Shown here: positions 27,600-35,593 of the stretch, one piece after another
Layout of the letters: every line of letters begins with the position of its first letter
Numbering within the stretch: the stretch's first letter is position 1
Made by a program: the position numbers and the translations under genes
Notes under the pieces: generated by a model
The model's database searches: none
What the model saw: the letters and a program-made list of their open reading frames with translations, nothing else
Told to the model about the DNA's origin: nothing
NCBI RefSeq assembly: GCF_002020805.1
Contig: NZ_MPRJ01000020.1
Location: forward strand, 1 to 35,689
DNA from: Solemya velesiana gill symbiont
GTDB lineage: Bacteria; Pseudomonadota; Gammaproteobacteria; Chromatiales; Chromatiaceae
Direction of reading: 5' to 3'
Length of the DNA: 35,689 nt

Positions 27600-28181
27600 C
27601 TAATCATCTTCCCTTTTCTGTTCCGCTCTCAACTGGGCAACCTGTCGGCGATGGTGTCTGAAGATCACTTTTTGAAGGAGATCCGTGAATCGCTCTCCCT
27701 GTTCGAGGAAGCTCGCAGTAATCCAGCGTCCCTCTTCATGGTCGGCAATCTCCTTGATCAAGACGGGCAGTTTCAGGGATTGGGGAAGGCGTGGGTCGAT
27801 CGCCAGACTGATCCAGGCATGCTGCCCCACTTGCAGATCTGCCTCCCCCCCGGACCAACTCATGCCCATGGCGCCTAAACGCAAGCCGGAAGGCACTTCA
27901 ACGTCTTCCTTCTGCTGAACCAAACCGGAGACCAGCTCCAGCAGCATGTCCAACTTCGCCTCCAGTCTCAGCAGTTCTGCTACACGATCATCATCTTCTT
28001 CGGATACCTCTTTGCGATGCTCATCCAGTGCGATCAGACACTGCAACAACCGCTCGTTACGAGCAGCAGCACGCGGCATGCCCTCGACAACCGATTGTTC
28101 AGATGCGACTTCGCATTTCAGTGGAAGCTTGGTTTCGAAAACCAGCCCATCACCCAGATACTCTTCCATAACCTCATCCAT
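27600..28181 (-). CDS. Atypical PilZ-domain protein (tetrameric XC_6012-like), putative c-di-GMP-pathway effector
   Basis: This is a cytosolic protein of about 193 residues from the ATG at 28181. The frame runs up to a TTG at 28223, and the true start is uncertain. It has a beta-rich N-terminal part (LVFETKLPLKCEV), a long central helix (RLEAKLDMLLELVSGLVQQ) and a beta-barrel half (LRLGAMGMSWSGGEADLQVGQH). It ends FLEQGERFTDLLQKVIFRHHRRQVAQLR. The RHHRRQVA ending and the central leucine-rich helix recall the Xanthomonas XC_6012 group of atypical PilZ proteins, which often lack the RxxxR motif. RxxxR is not seen in the expected place here, so direct c-di-GMP binding is doubtful. It lies just upstream of flrA on the same strand, pointing to control of motility. 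Confidence 0.75.
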   Translation of the reverse strand: MDEVMEEYLGDGLVFETKLPLKCEVASEQSVVEGMPRAAARNERLLQCLIALDEHRKEVSEEDDDRVAELLRLEAKLDMLLELVSGLVQQKEDVEVPSGLRLGAMGMSWSGGEADLQVGQHAWISLAIDPRLPQSLKLPVLIKEIADHEEGRWITASFLEQGERFTDLLQKVIFRHHRRQVAQLRAEQKREDD

Positions 28182-28286
28182 CTCCCGCAATATGACACGA
28201 CTGTTACTGAATTTATCATGCAACTTGACATGGCGCCCCCACAGTCTTAGAAAGATAGGTGATTTAACAACCTAAGGCTCCCTCTT

Positions 28287-29573
28287 TTGAGCGACATTCC
28301 CACAAGTATGCTGTTTGGCGTACTTGCACTACTAATCTTATTCTCTGCGTTCTTTTCCGGCTCCGAAACGGCACTCATGACCTTGAACCGTTACCGGTTG
28401 CGGCATCTTGCAAAAGATGGCCATAAGGGCGCGGTTCGAGCCGAAAAACTGCTGCATCGCCCAGACCGGTTGATCGGACTGATTCTGCTTGGAAACAACT
28501 TCGTCAATATCCTTGCATCTTCCCTGGCGACGGTCATCGCTCTGCGCCTGGGCGGTGAAGGTGCAATTGCCATCGCTGCCGGGTTACTGACCCTGGTCAT
28601 CCTGATATTTGCCGAGGTTGCACCCAAAACCCTGGCCGCGCTCCACCCGGAACGACTCGCCTTTCCGGCAGCATTTTTATATGCCCCCCTGCTCAAACTG
28701 CTCTACCCCCTGGTCTGGGTCGTCAATGGTATAGCCAACGCAGTCCTCAAGAGACTCGGCGTCTCCCCGGATGACTCGGAGGGCCAGATCCTCAGCCAGG
28801 AGGAGCTGCGTACCGTGGTGACGGAAGCAGGCGCCATGATCCCCAAGAAGCATCAAAAGATGCTGCTCAGTATCCTCGACCTTGAGAAGGCTGCTGTCGA
28901 GGACATCATGGTGCCACGCAACGAAGTCGACGGTATTGAATTAGAAGAGCCCATCGAGGATATCCTCAGACAGCTGCAGAATAGCCCCTACAGCCGCCTG
29001 CCCGTATTCAATGACGGCATCGACCACATTGTAGGCATGCTCCATATACGCAAGGCGATGTACGCTCTCACCCAAGGGGAGTTGACCAAGGAAATCATTC
29101 AGGAGGCGTGCGATCCCCCCTATTTCATTCCTGAAGGCACACCTCTCAACAAGCAGTTGCTCAATTTCCAGCGAAAAAGGGCACGCGTAGGCCTGGTGGT
29201 GGACGAATACGGTGATGTATTGGGACTGATCACCCTGGGAGATCTGCTGGAAGAGATTGTCGGCGAATTCACCACCGATCCCTCAGACAGCATTCAGGAC
29301 GTCCAACCCCAAGAGGACGGCAGCTTTCTGGTTGCAGGCAACGCCAACGTAAAGGAGTTGGTGCGCACCTTACACTGGGAACTGCCAATCAATGGCCCGA
29401 GAACGATAAATGGACTGATTACCGAGTACCTGGAGGCTATACCGGAACCCGGCACCAGCCTGCTGCTCGAAGGCTATCCGGTTGAGATACTGCTGACCCA
29501 GGACAACGCCGTGCGTATGATCCGCATAGAGCCGGATAAACGTCGCAAAACGCGCAAAATCCCCACGAATTAA
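28287..29573 (+). CDS. CNNM/HlyC/CorC-family membrane protein (YfjD-like), putative Mg2+ or cation transporter
   Basis: This 428-residue inner-membrane protein of the CNNM family is close to E. coli YfjD. The DUF21 transmembrane domain (about 1-185) has LLILFSAFFSGSETALMTLNRYRLRHLAKDG and LIGLILLGNNFVNILASSLAT. A CBS pair follows (about 200-325, AAVEDIMVPRNEVDGIELEE, SRLPVFNDGIDHIVGMLHIRKAM, RVGLVVDEYGDVLGLITLGDLLEEIVGE). The C-terminal CorC_HlyC domain (about 335-415) is complete. The start is most likely TTG at 28287, which gives the same N-terminal length as YfjD and has AAGG 9 nt upstream. ATG at 28308 would cut into the first membrane helix. It diverges from the PilZ-type gene. Confidence 0.93.
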   Translation: MSDIPTSMLFGVLALLILFSAFFSGSETALMTLNRYRLRHLAKDGHKGAVRAEKLLHRPDRLIGLILLGNNFVNILASSLATVIALRLGGEGAIAIAAGLLTLVILIFAEVAPKTLAALHPERLAFPAAFLYAPLLKLLYPLVWVVNGIANAVLKRLGVSPDDSEGQILSQEELRTVVTEAGAMIPKKHQKMLLSILDLEKAAVEDIMVPRNEVDGIELEEPIEDILRQLQNSPYSRLPVFNDGIDHIVGMLHIRKAMYALTQGELTKEIIQEACDPPYFIPEGTPLNKQLLNFQRKRARVGLVVDEYGDVLGLITLGDLLEEIVGEFTTDPSDSIQDVQPQEDGSFLVAGNANVKELVRTLHWELPINGPRTINGLITEYLEAIPEPGTSLLLEGYPVEILLTQDNAVRMIRIEPDKRRKTRKIPTN

Positions 29574-29615
29574 ACTCCATTCAGGAAGACTTTTCCCTTA
29601 TACTGGTAAGCTAGG

Positions 29616-29643
29616 TTGCATATTTTTGTCATCTGCCTATACT
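29616..29643 (+). promoter_or_regulatory. Putative sigma-70 promoter ahead of the FHA gene
   Basis: TTGCAT (29616-29621), a 16-bp spacer, then TATACT (29638-29643), in a 230-bp AT-rich gap without genes between the CorC-type gene and the FHA gene. The palindrome at 29685-29700 lies about 40 bp downstream of it. Confidence 0.5.
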
Positions 29644-29684
29644 TTGGTAGGTAGAAAATGTGTTATAAATTGAGAAGTTATTAG

Positions 29685-29700
29685 CGTGACTTAAGTCACA
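29685..29700. promoter_or_regulatory. CRP/Clp-type palindrome
   Basis: CGTGACTTAAGTCACA contains a perfect 14-bp palindrome (29686-29699) and differs from the CRP consensus TGTGA-N6-TCACA at one base. Its location upstream of the FHA gene suggests an operator for a CRP/Vfr/Clp-family regulator. Confidence 0.5.
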
Positions 29701-29803
29701 TTTTAAATTGCGACTAATTTCTAACACGAATAAACCCAGAGTCACCGCATCACGCTGAACACCCTGAATGGTTACGGATCGGCACTGCCCACGGAAAGTT
29801 CGA

Positions 29804-30478
29804 ATGGCCAAGTTGACAGTTTTTTACAAGAGCCGCGCTTTGGACGTTCACCACCTCGGTGAAGGAGAAACCCTTATTGGCCGCAGCAGCGACTGCGATC
29901 TGCAGATCGACAGCCCCGCAATAGCCTATGAACATGCGCTGATCTGACGTGAGGGTGACAGTTACATTGTGAAACCGGCACAGAGCGTGCTGGTGAACAA
30001 CTACCCAATCGAGAAGCATACCCTTACCCATGGTGACCTGATCAAGGTGGGAAAACACGTCCTCGGTTTCTCCAAGAGCGCTATTACCATTGATTTCCCA
30101 AGACCTTCCCCAACGCCGGAAGTCAGCGTAGCGAAGAAGGACATCGAGAGTGGCCCCAACCTGGAGCGCATCGTCAGCACCATCGACACCCTGCCCACCG
30201 GTTGCATCCAGGTACTCACTGGAGAACACATCGGTAAAATTCTCCGCCTGCAGCGCTCACTGATGCGCCTGGGTATCCGGGGAGACGAGTGCGCTGTCAT
30301 TGCACATCGAAGCGATGGCTACTACATCTCTCACCTTGAAGGCGATACACCGCCATTGATCAACGGCACCTCCATCGGGCAACGCAGCATCAAGCTCGAA
30401 GAGGGCTGCACCATACAGCTGGGTGCAATCACCATGCGTTTTCACGAGAACGCCATCAACCAGGCGGAAGCGAGCTAG
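29804..30478 (+). pseudogene. FHA-domain protein gene interrupted by an in-frame TGA
   Basis: From the ATG at 29804 the frame encodes an FHA domain (MAKLTVFYKSRALDV, ETLIGRSSDCDLQID, EHALI) for 47 codons. It then meets TGA at 29945-29947 and continues in the same frame without further stops to TAG at 30476-30478. The text across the stop, EHALI-stop-REGDSYIVK, is exactly what an FHA fold expects, and CGA (Arg) to TGA is a one-base change. The second half (about residues 95-224) holds an FHA-like domain (GEHIGKILRLQRSLMRLGI, GYYISHLEG, ISHLEGDTPPLINGTSIGQR). FHA domains bind phosphothreonine. A GTG at 29969 with GAGGGTG upstream could restart the second half. It is either a recent pseudogene or a sequence error. 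Confidence 0.8.
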
Positions 30479-30494
30479 GGACCGGCTTTTCGCT

Positions 30495-30500
30495 TATACT
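30495..30500 (+). promoter_or_regulatory. Putative -10 element for the PilZ gene
   Basis: TATACT, followed by a C-run, is 40 bp upstream of the PilZ ATG and just after the FHA stop. The arrangement resembles the TATAAT plus C-run before queF. No good -35 is visible because that region is within the FHA reading frame. Confidence 0.35.
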
Positions 30501-30539
30501 TCCCCCCAATAAGCAACGACGGATTGCAGGGAGAGTTCC

Positions 30540-30908
30540 ATGACCAGTGAACAGATCGAGGAGCGACGCAATTTCACCAGACTGCTCTTTGATGCCCCTG
30601 TTATCATCTCTTACCAGGACCAAACCACAGAATCCAGGTTGATCGATATCTCCCTGAAAGGTGCATTGGTGGCAAGATCCGAAAACTATGCCATCGACAC
30701 AGACGCTCCTGTCACCCTTGAGATCTCGCTGCCTGGCAGCGAAATCCGCATCCGTATGCCCACCCTCCTGGCGCACACACAAAATAACAGCATGGGGTTT
30801 CGCTGCACCCACATCGATATGGAGAGCGTCGGCCATCTCAGGCGATTGATCGAGTTGAACCTCGGTGAACCCGACCTGCTGGAACGGGAACTGGCCGCCC
30901 TGGGCTAA
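30540..30908 (+). CDS. PilZ-domain protein (c-di-GMP receptor)
   Basis: This 122-residue single-domain cytosolic protein has both canonical c-di-GMP-binding motifs: RNFTR (RxxxR, residues 10-14) and DISLKG (D/NxSxxG, about 41-46). The rest is a beta-barrel (APVIISYQDQ, APVTLEISLPG, MGFRCTHID) with a C-terminal helix (VGHLRRLIELNLG). AGGGAGAG lies close upstream of the ATG at 30540. It is the second PilZ-type gene in the window. Unlike the one beside flrA, it should bind the nucleotide directly. Its target is not revealed by context. Confidence 0.93.
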   Translation: MTSEQIEERRNFTRLLFDAPVIISYQDQTTESRLIDISLKGALVARSENYAIDTDAPVTLEISLPGSEIRIRMPTLLAHTQNNSMGFRCTHIDMESVGHLRRLIELNLGEPDLLERELAALG

Positions 30909-30962
30909 ACCGATTATCAGAACGCCCTCTCCCAAATACTGGAAGTCGCAACCCGGCAATTA

Positions 30963-30988
30963 AAAAAGGCTTACCGAGCACCGGTAAA
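30963..30988 (-). terminator. Rho-independent-type terminator behind the rhodanese gene
   Basis: On the minus strand TTACCG (30988-30983) pairs with CGGTAA (30977-30972) around a 5-nt loop, followed by GCC and six T (30968-30963). It lies 46 bp past the rhodanese stop at 31034. The unshifted frame of that gene would run into it, which supports the frameshift interpretation. Confidence 0.55.
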
Positions 30989-31033
30989 TCTTTGTATGTG
31001 TTGAACCATCTGTCCCAGCTGGGTGGGTCCGGA

Positions 31034-31484
31034 TCAGTTTTTGGCCTGCATCGCGTCCTTGCTCGGCACTTCCACCCGCTGGCTGGCATCTCTCCAGCCG
31101 TTGTAACCCGCACGGTAGTAATAGATCCGGCTGTAGCCCCACTCGACCGCCTGTTGCGCCGCCTGCGAGCTCATCATGCAATCCTTGCCACGACAATGCA
31201 GAATCACCGAATCGTCGGGACTGGCGGTTGAACTTTCCGCCAGGAAGGGGAAGGCTGACCGCGCCTGGAATCCGCCCTGCCTGATACATGAACTCGGGAC
31301 GCACGTCCACGAAGGGAACGCCTTCGGCAAGTAGCTGCTGCGCTGTCGCCGTATCAACAAAGGTGGTACCCGCAACCGAAGCTGGGGCCGGGCCATCCAG
31401 TTCGTCTGCCGCTACTGTCACCCCTGGCAACAGAATTAACAGGGGCAGTACAACTGTCTTCAACAGGTCTTGCAGCCGGTGCAT
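31034..31484 (-). pseudogene. Periplasmic rhodanese-like protein gene with a frameshift
   Basis: The 5' part encodes a signal peptide (about residues 1-26, LLKTVVLPLLILLPGVTVAA) and the first half of a rhodanese domain (TAQQLLAEGVPFVDVRPEFMYQAGRIPGAVSLP). The second half is in another frame: SPDDSVILHCRGKDCMMSSQ, then VEWGYSRIYYYRAGYNGWRDASQ, with the active-site loop CRGKDC. Dropping one C from the run of four (31247-31250, G on the plus strand) joins the two halves smoothly as LPFLAES. A function in sulfur transfer or thiol redox in the periplasm is expected if restored. It may be a true pseudogene, a phase-variable homopolymer or a sequencing error. An FNR-like palindrome lies upstream. 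Confidence 0.82.
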
Positions 31485-31562
31485 GTTTTCCCACCAATAT
31501 TAATAAATGATCATTTTTACGTTTCAGGGTCCAAAGTGAACCACAACCCAGACCCGATAGGC

Positions 31563-31576
31563 TTGACCTTGGTCAA
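31563..31576. promoter_or_regulatory. FNR/CRP-family-like palindrome TTGACC-TT-GGTCAA
   Basis: A perfect 6-2-6 inverted repeat lies in the 205-bp gap between radA and the rhodanese gene. TTGA-N6-TCAA fits the FNR/DNR half-site frame (TTGAT-N4-ATCAA), with C/G in place of T/A at the inner positions. It lies about 80-90 bp upstream of the rhodanese ATG. Confidence 0.45.
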
Positions 31577-31689
31577 ATTGCGTTGTTGAGGCCCATTCAC
31601 ACAGACCTGGTTTTCGGCTCTTCAGATTGACCTGGAAAGACAGGAGAAATATCAAAAGATGTGAAAAACTCTAAACGGGGAAAAGTTGT

Positions 31690-33060
31690 TCAGAACACAT
31701 CCAGGATATCCGGCAGGCGTTCCACGGCTATCACCTCGAGACCCGATATCGATTTTTTAGGCGCATTCTTGCGCGGCACCACTGCCCTGCTGAATCCATG
31801 CTTGGCCGCCTCTTTCAAGCGATCCTGGCCGTTGGGTACCGGACGGATCTCTCCGGCAAGGCCCACCTCACCAAACGCCACCAGGTCCCTCGGGATGGTC
31901 CTGTCCCTGAAACTGGAGAGCACCGACAGCAGGACAGTGAGATCGGCCGCGGTCTCGGTGATCCTGACACCACCGACCACGTTGACGTAGACATCCTGGT
32001 CGAACATGGCAATACCGCAGTGGCGGTGCAGTACCGCCAACAGCATGGAGAGACGGTTTTGCTCCAGGCCAAGGGTGACACGGCGTGGATTGGCCAGGGG
32101 GCTCTCATCCACCAGTGCCTGCACCTCCACCAGCAGAGGACGGCTGCCTTCGCGGGTAACCAGGATGCTGCTGCCGGAGACATCCTCGTCGCCGTGGCGG
32201 GAGAGAAAAATCGCTGAAGGATTGCTCACCTCCTTCAGCCCCTTGTCGGTCATGGCAAAGACGCCCAGCTCGTTCACGGCACCGAAACGGTTCTTTATGG
32301 TTCTGATCAGCCGGAACTGTGAACCGGAGTCCCCTTCAAAGTAGAGCACCGTATCCACCATGTGCTCCAACACCCGCGGGCCGGCGAGCGCCCCTTCCTT
32401 GGTGACGTGGCCCACGAGAATCACCGCGGTGCCGGTTTGCTTGGCGAAACGCACCAGTTGGGCCGCTGACTCCCGCACTTGGGCCACAGAGCCGGGAGCA
32501 GACTGGAGCTGCTCAGTGTAGATGGTCTGGATGGAGTCGATCACCATCACCGCCGGCCGGTCCTGCCCCGCAACGGCCAGCACACGCTCCACGCAAGTCT
32601 CGGAGAGCAGTCTCAGGTTCTCCCTGGGGAGACCAAGCCGGTGGGCACGCAGGCTGATCTGCTCCGGCGACTCTTCACCACTGACATAGAGCGTTGAGAG
32701 CCGGCTTGAGAAATCAGCCAGTGTCTGGATCAACAGGGTGGACTTGCCGATACCGGGATCACCACCAATCAGCACAACGGAGCCTGGCACCAAGCCGCCG
32801 CCCAACACACGGTCGAGCTCACCTGTACCCGTAGGCTCACCACTTCGTACCTCTGCTTCCACCTCGGCGAGAGAGCGTACCCTGCTCTGGTTGGCATCCC
32901 CCGCATAACCGCCGAAACGGCTGCTGCGATTGCCTACCGGCGCAGCCACAGCCTCCTCCAGGGTGTTCCAGGCCTGGCAGTCGGGACACTGCCCTGCCCA
33001 CTTGGGAAACTGCCCCCCACAGGATGTGCAGCTGTAGATACTCTTAGTGCTCTTGGCCAT
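31690..33060 (-). CDS. radA: DNA repair protein RadA (Sms)
   Basis: RadA is a hexameric RecA-like helicase that processes recombination branches. The 456 residues include an N-terminal zinc finger CTSCGGQFPKWAGQCPDC, Walker A GGDPGIGKST, the RadA-specific KNRFGAVNELGVF motif, and a C-terminal Lon-protease-like domain (TLGLEQNRLSMLLAVLHRHC, YVNVVGGVRITETAADL, GEVGLAGEIRPV). I use the ATG at 33060 because GAGGA lies 6-10 nt upstream and MAKSTKSIYSC matches the family start. It overlaps the alr stop by 17 bp. It is the last gene of dnaB-alr-radA, a common gammaproteobacterial order. Confidence 0.97.
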   Translation of the reverse strand: MAKSTKSIYSCTSCGGQFPKWAGQCPDCQAWNTLEEAVAAPVGNRSSRFGGYAGDANQSRVRSLAEVEAEVRSGEPTGTGELDRVLGGGLVPGSVVLIGGDPGIGKSTLLIQTLADFSSRLSTLYVSGEESPEQISLRAHRLGLPRENLRLLSETCVERVLAVAGQDRPAVMVIDSIQTIYTEQLQSAPGSVAQVRESAAQLVRFAKQTGTAVILVGHVTKEGALAGPRVLEHMVDTVLYFEGDSGSQFRLIRTIKNRFGAVNELGVFAMTDKGLKEVSNPSAIFLSRHGDEDVSGSSILVTREGSRPLLVEVQALVDESPLANPRRVTLGLEQNRLSMLLAVLHRHCGIAMFDQDVYVNVVGGVRITETAADLTVLLSVLSSFRDRTIPRDLVAFGEVGLAGEIRPVPNGQDRLKEAAKHGFSRAVVPRKNAPKKSISGLEVIAVERLPDILDVF

Positions 33061-34129
33061 CGACTTCCTCAAACCTTACCCGCCGGGTGACACCGCAAAA
33101 CAATTCATAGGCAATAGTACCGGCAGCCCGGGCGATCTCATCCGCGGGCAGTCCCTCCCCCCAGAGTGTCACCGTATCACCTACTTCCGTATCGGGCTGG
33201 CTACGCAGATCCAGGGTGATCATGTCCATTGAGACGCGTCCCACCAAGGGCACGCGCTTGCCGTTAACCAATACCGGGGTACCGGATGGGGCGTGCCGGG
33301 GATAACCGTCACCGTAGCCAATGGCCGCCACCCCTACCGGCATCGCCTCCGGGCAGCACCAGGTGCCACCGTATCCAATGGACGATCCCTCGGGTAGATG
33401 GTTTACTGCCATCAGCCGGGTCTCCAGGGTCATTACGGGCCGCAGGCCGTCCTGCTCTGCAGAACCGTTAAGAAAAGGCGATGCGCCGTAAAGCATGATG
33501 CCGGGCCTGACCCAATCACCGTGAGCATTTGGCCAGCCCAGTGTAGATGCCGAATTGGCAATACTGGTTTGGACTCCCAGTCGTTCAGCCACTGGATTGA
33601 AACGTTCCAATTGGGCAATGGTTGCGTTGTCGGAAATATCATCCGCATTGGCCATGTGAGTCACCAGGCGAACCTCGCCCTGCACCGAGGGCAGTTCAGA
33701 CAACCGTTGCCAGACAGTCTCCGCCTCCCCTGGCAGAAAACCGAGGCGATGCATGCCGCTGTCCACCTTTAGCCAGCAAGTGACGGGACGGGCGCTGTCG
33801 TGGTTTTCCAACAGGGTCACCTGGCTGTGATGATGCACCATCAACTCCAGGTTGCTGTCAGACCCATCACTGAGCTCTTGTGCAGTCCTTGCACCACCTA
33901 ACACCATGATGGGCTTATCGATGCCTGCACTGCGCAACTCGATCCCTTCACTGACCCTGGCCACCGCGAAGGCATCCGCCTCGGCCAACCCCTTGGCCGC
34001 ACGCAATACACCATGCCCGTAACCATTGGACTTGACCACCGCGATCACGCGACTCGCTGGAGCGGCGCTGCGAGCGCGCCGAAGGTTGTGGGCAAGTGCT
34101 GAGAGGTCGATAAGGGCGCGGGGACCCAT
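33044..34129 (-). CDS. alr: Alanine racemase
   Basis: This PLP-dependent enzyme converts L-alanine to D-alanine for peptidoglycan. It has 361 residues from the ATG at 34129. The PLP lysine is K33 in VVKSNGYGHG, and the catalytic tyrosine is in SIGYGGTW (about 253). GYGDGYPR and GRVSMDMI are conserved family blocks. The start overlaps the dnaB stop as TGATG, so translation is coupled. A TTG one codon earlier is possible but less likely. Between dnaB and radA it forms the usual three-gene run. No lesion is seen. Confidence 0.97.
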   Translation of the reverse strand: MGPRALIDLSALAHNLRRARSAAPASRVIAVVKSNGYGHGVLRAAKGLAEADAFAVARVSEGIELRSAGIDKPIMVLGGARTAQELSDGSDSNLELMVHHHSQVTLLENHDSARPVTCWLKVDSGMHRLGFLPGEAETVWQRLSELPSVQGEVRLVTHMANADDISDNATIAQLERFNPVAERLGVQTSIANSASTLGWPNAHGDWVRPGIMLYGASPFLNGSAEQDGLRPVMTLETRLMAVNHLPEGSSIGYGGTWCCPEAMPVGVAAIGYGDGYPRHAPSGTPVLVNGKRVPLVGRVSMDMITLDLRSQPDTEVGDTVTLWGEGLPADEIARAAGTIAYELFCGVTRRVRFEEVDGQEH

Positions 34130-35529
34130 CAATAGTCGTCCCTGTAGACGTCGTCGATGTAGTTCTCGAACTTGGTGTAGCGACCCAGGAAGGTGAGCTT
34201 GACGGTACCGATGGGACCGTTACGCTGCTTGCCGATGATGATCTCCGCCATCCCCTTGTCCGGACTGTCCTCGTTGTAGACCTCGTCACGGTAGATGAAG
34301 ACCACGATATCCGCATCCTGCTCGATGGCGCCTGATTCACGCAGGTCCGACATGATGGGACGCTTGTTGGTGCGCTGTTCCAGGCTGCGGTTGAGCTGGG
34401 AGAGTGCGATCACCGGTACGTTGAGCTCCTTGGCCAGTGCCTTGAGGGAGCGGGAGATCAACGAGATTTCGTTGGTACGATTTTCAGTCGCGCCGGGCGC
34501 CTGCATCAGCTGCAGGTAATCGATGATGATCAGGCCCAGTTCGCCGTGTTCGCGCATCAGGCGCCTGGACCTGGCGCGCACCTCGGTGGGACTGAGGGCC
34601 GGTGTGTCGTCGATGAACAGTTTCGCTTCCGCCAGGATACTCACGGCTGAGGTGAGACGGGGCCACTCGTCATCTTCCAGTTTACCGGTACGCACGCGGT
34701 GCTGATCGATACGGCCCAGGGAGGACATCATGCGCATGGAGAGCGCCTCGCCGGGCATCTCCATACTGAACACCGCAACTGGCTTGCCGCTGTTGATAGC
34801 GACATTCTCGGCGATGTTCATTGAAAAGGTGGTTTTACCCATGGAGGGGCGACCGGCGACGATGATCAGGTCGGCGGGCTGGAGCCCCGAGGTCATACCA
34901 TCGAAGTCGACGAAGCCGGTGCTGAGGCCGGTGATGGGCTCATCCTGTTCAAACAGGGTCTCGATACGATCCACGGCCTTGGTGAGCAGGTTCTTGATGG
35001 ACTCGAATCCACCCTTGCCGCGGCTTCCCTGCTCGGCGATCTCGAATACCTTGCACTCCGCATCATCGAGCAGTTCGGTACTCTTCCGCCCTTCAGGCTG
35101 AAAACCGCTGTCGGCAATGTCGGTACCCACAGAAATCAACTGGCGCATCACCGAGTGTTCGCGTACGATCTCGGCATAGGCCCTGATGTTGGCTGCACTG
35201 GGGGTATCCTTGGCCAGGCTGCCAAGGTAGGCCAGACCACCGGCATCCTCGAGCTGACCGTGACGCTCCAACTCTTCTGACAGGGTGATCACGTCGAAGG
35301 GCTGGCTCTGTTCCGCAAGGGACTCGACAGCCCGAAACACCAGGCGGTGCTCCCTGCGGTAGAAATCCACCTCTGAGACCTTCCCGCCGATCTGATCCCA
35401 TGCAGAGTTGTCCAGCATCAACCCGCCGAGTACCGACTGTTCCGCCTGGATTGAATGGGGCGGCACACGCAACGAATCCGTAACCTGATTGCCAAAGGGT
35501 GCTTCAGAGGGGAAAGCCGGTTCTTGCAT
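34129..35529 (-). CDS. dnaB: Replicative DNA helicase DnaB
   Basis: DnaB is the hexameric 5'-3' helicase of the replication fork. The 466 residues comprise the N-terminal primase-interacting domain (PPHSIQAEQSVLGGLMLDN, VDFYRREHRLVF), a linker helix and the RecA-type motor: Walker A VAGRPSMGKTT, LFIDDTPALSPTEVRARSRR, Walker B LGLIIIDYLQLMQ, and SQLNRSLEQRTNKRP. The C-terminus GTVKLTFLGRYTKFENY is normal. I use the ATG at 35529. The frame stays open to 35664, but those 45 codons run through the repeat at 35594-35689 and do not resemble DnaB. Confidence 0.97.
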   Translation of the reverse strand: MQEPAFPSEAPFGNQVTDSLRVPPHSIQAEQSVLGGLMLDNSAWDQIGGKVSEVDFYRREHRLVFRAVESLAEQSQPFDVITLSEELERHGQLEDAGGLAYLGSLAKDTPSAANIRAYAEIVREHSVMRQLISVGTDIADSGFQPEGRKSTELLDDAECKVFEIAEQGSRGKGGFESIKNLLTKAVDRIETLFEQDEPITGLSTGFVDFDGMTSGLQPADLIIVAGRPSMGKTTFSMNIAENVAINSGKPVAVFSMEMPGEALSMRMMSSLGRIDQHRVRTGKLEDDEWPRLTSAVSILAEAKLFIDDTPALSPTEVRARSRRLMREHGELGLIIIDYLQLMQAPGATENRTNEISLISRSLKALAKELNVPVIALSQLNRSLEQRTNKRPIMSDLRESGAIEQDADIVVFIYRDEVYNEDSPDKGMAEIIIGKQRNGPIGTVKLTFLGRYTKFENYIDDVYRDDY

Positions 35530-35593
35530 TGAAATCCAAATAGGTTGGTGTTTATCCGAAGTAGAAAGGATAAGTGAAAAACAGTTTACAGGA

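Noticed and set aside
29945-29947. TGA in the FHA gene as selenocysteine
   Set aside because: The codon aligns with an Arg in a non-redox domain and no SECIS-like hairpin is evident just downstream; a CGA to TGA change or error is simpler.
30960-31230. Unshifted C-terminal reading of the rhodanese gene to 30960
   Set aside because: This frame loses the CRGKDC active loop, becomes low-similarity Gly/Arg text and ends inside the terminator T-run.
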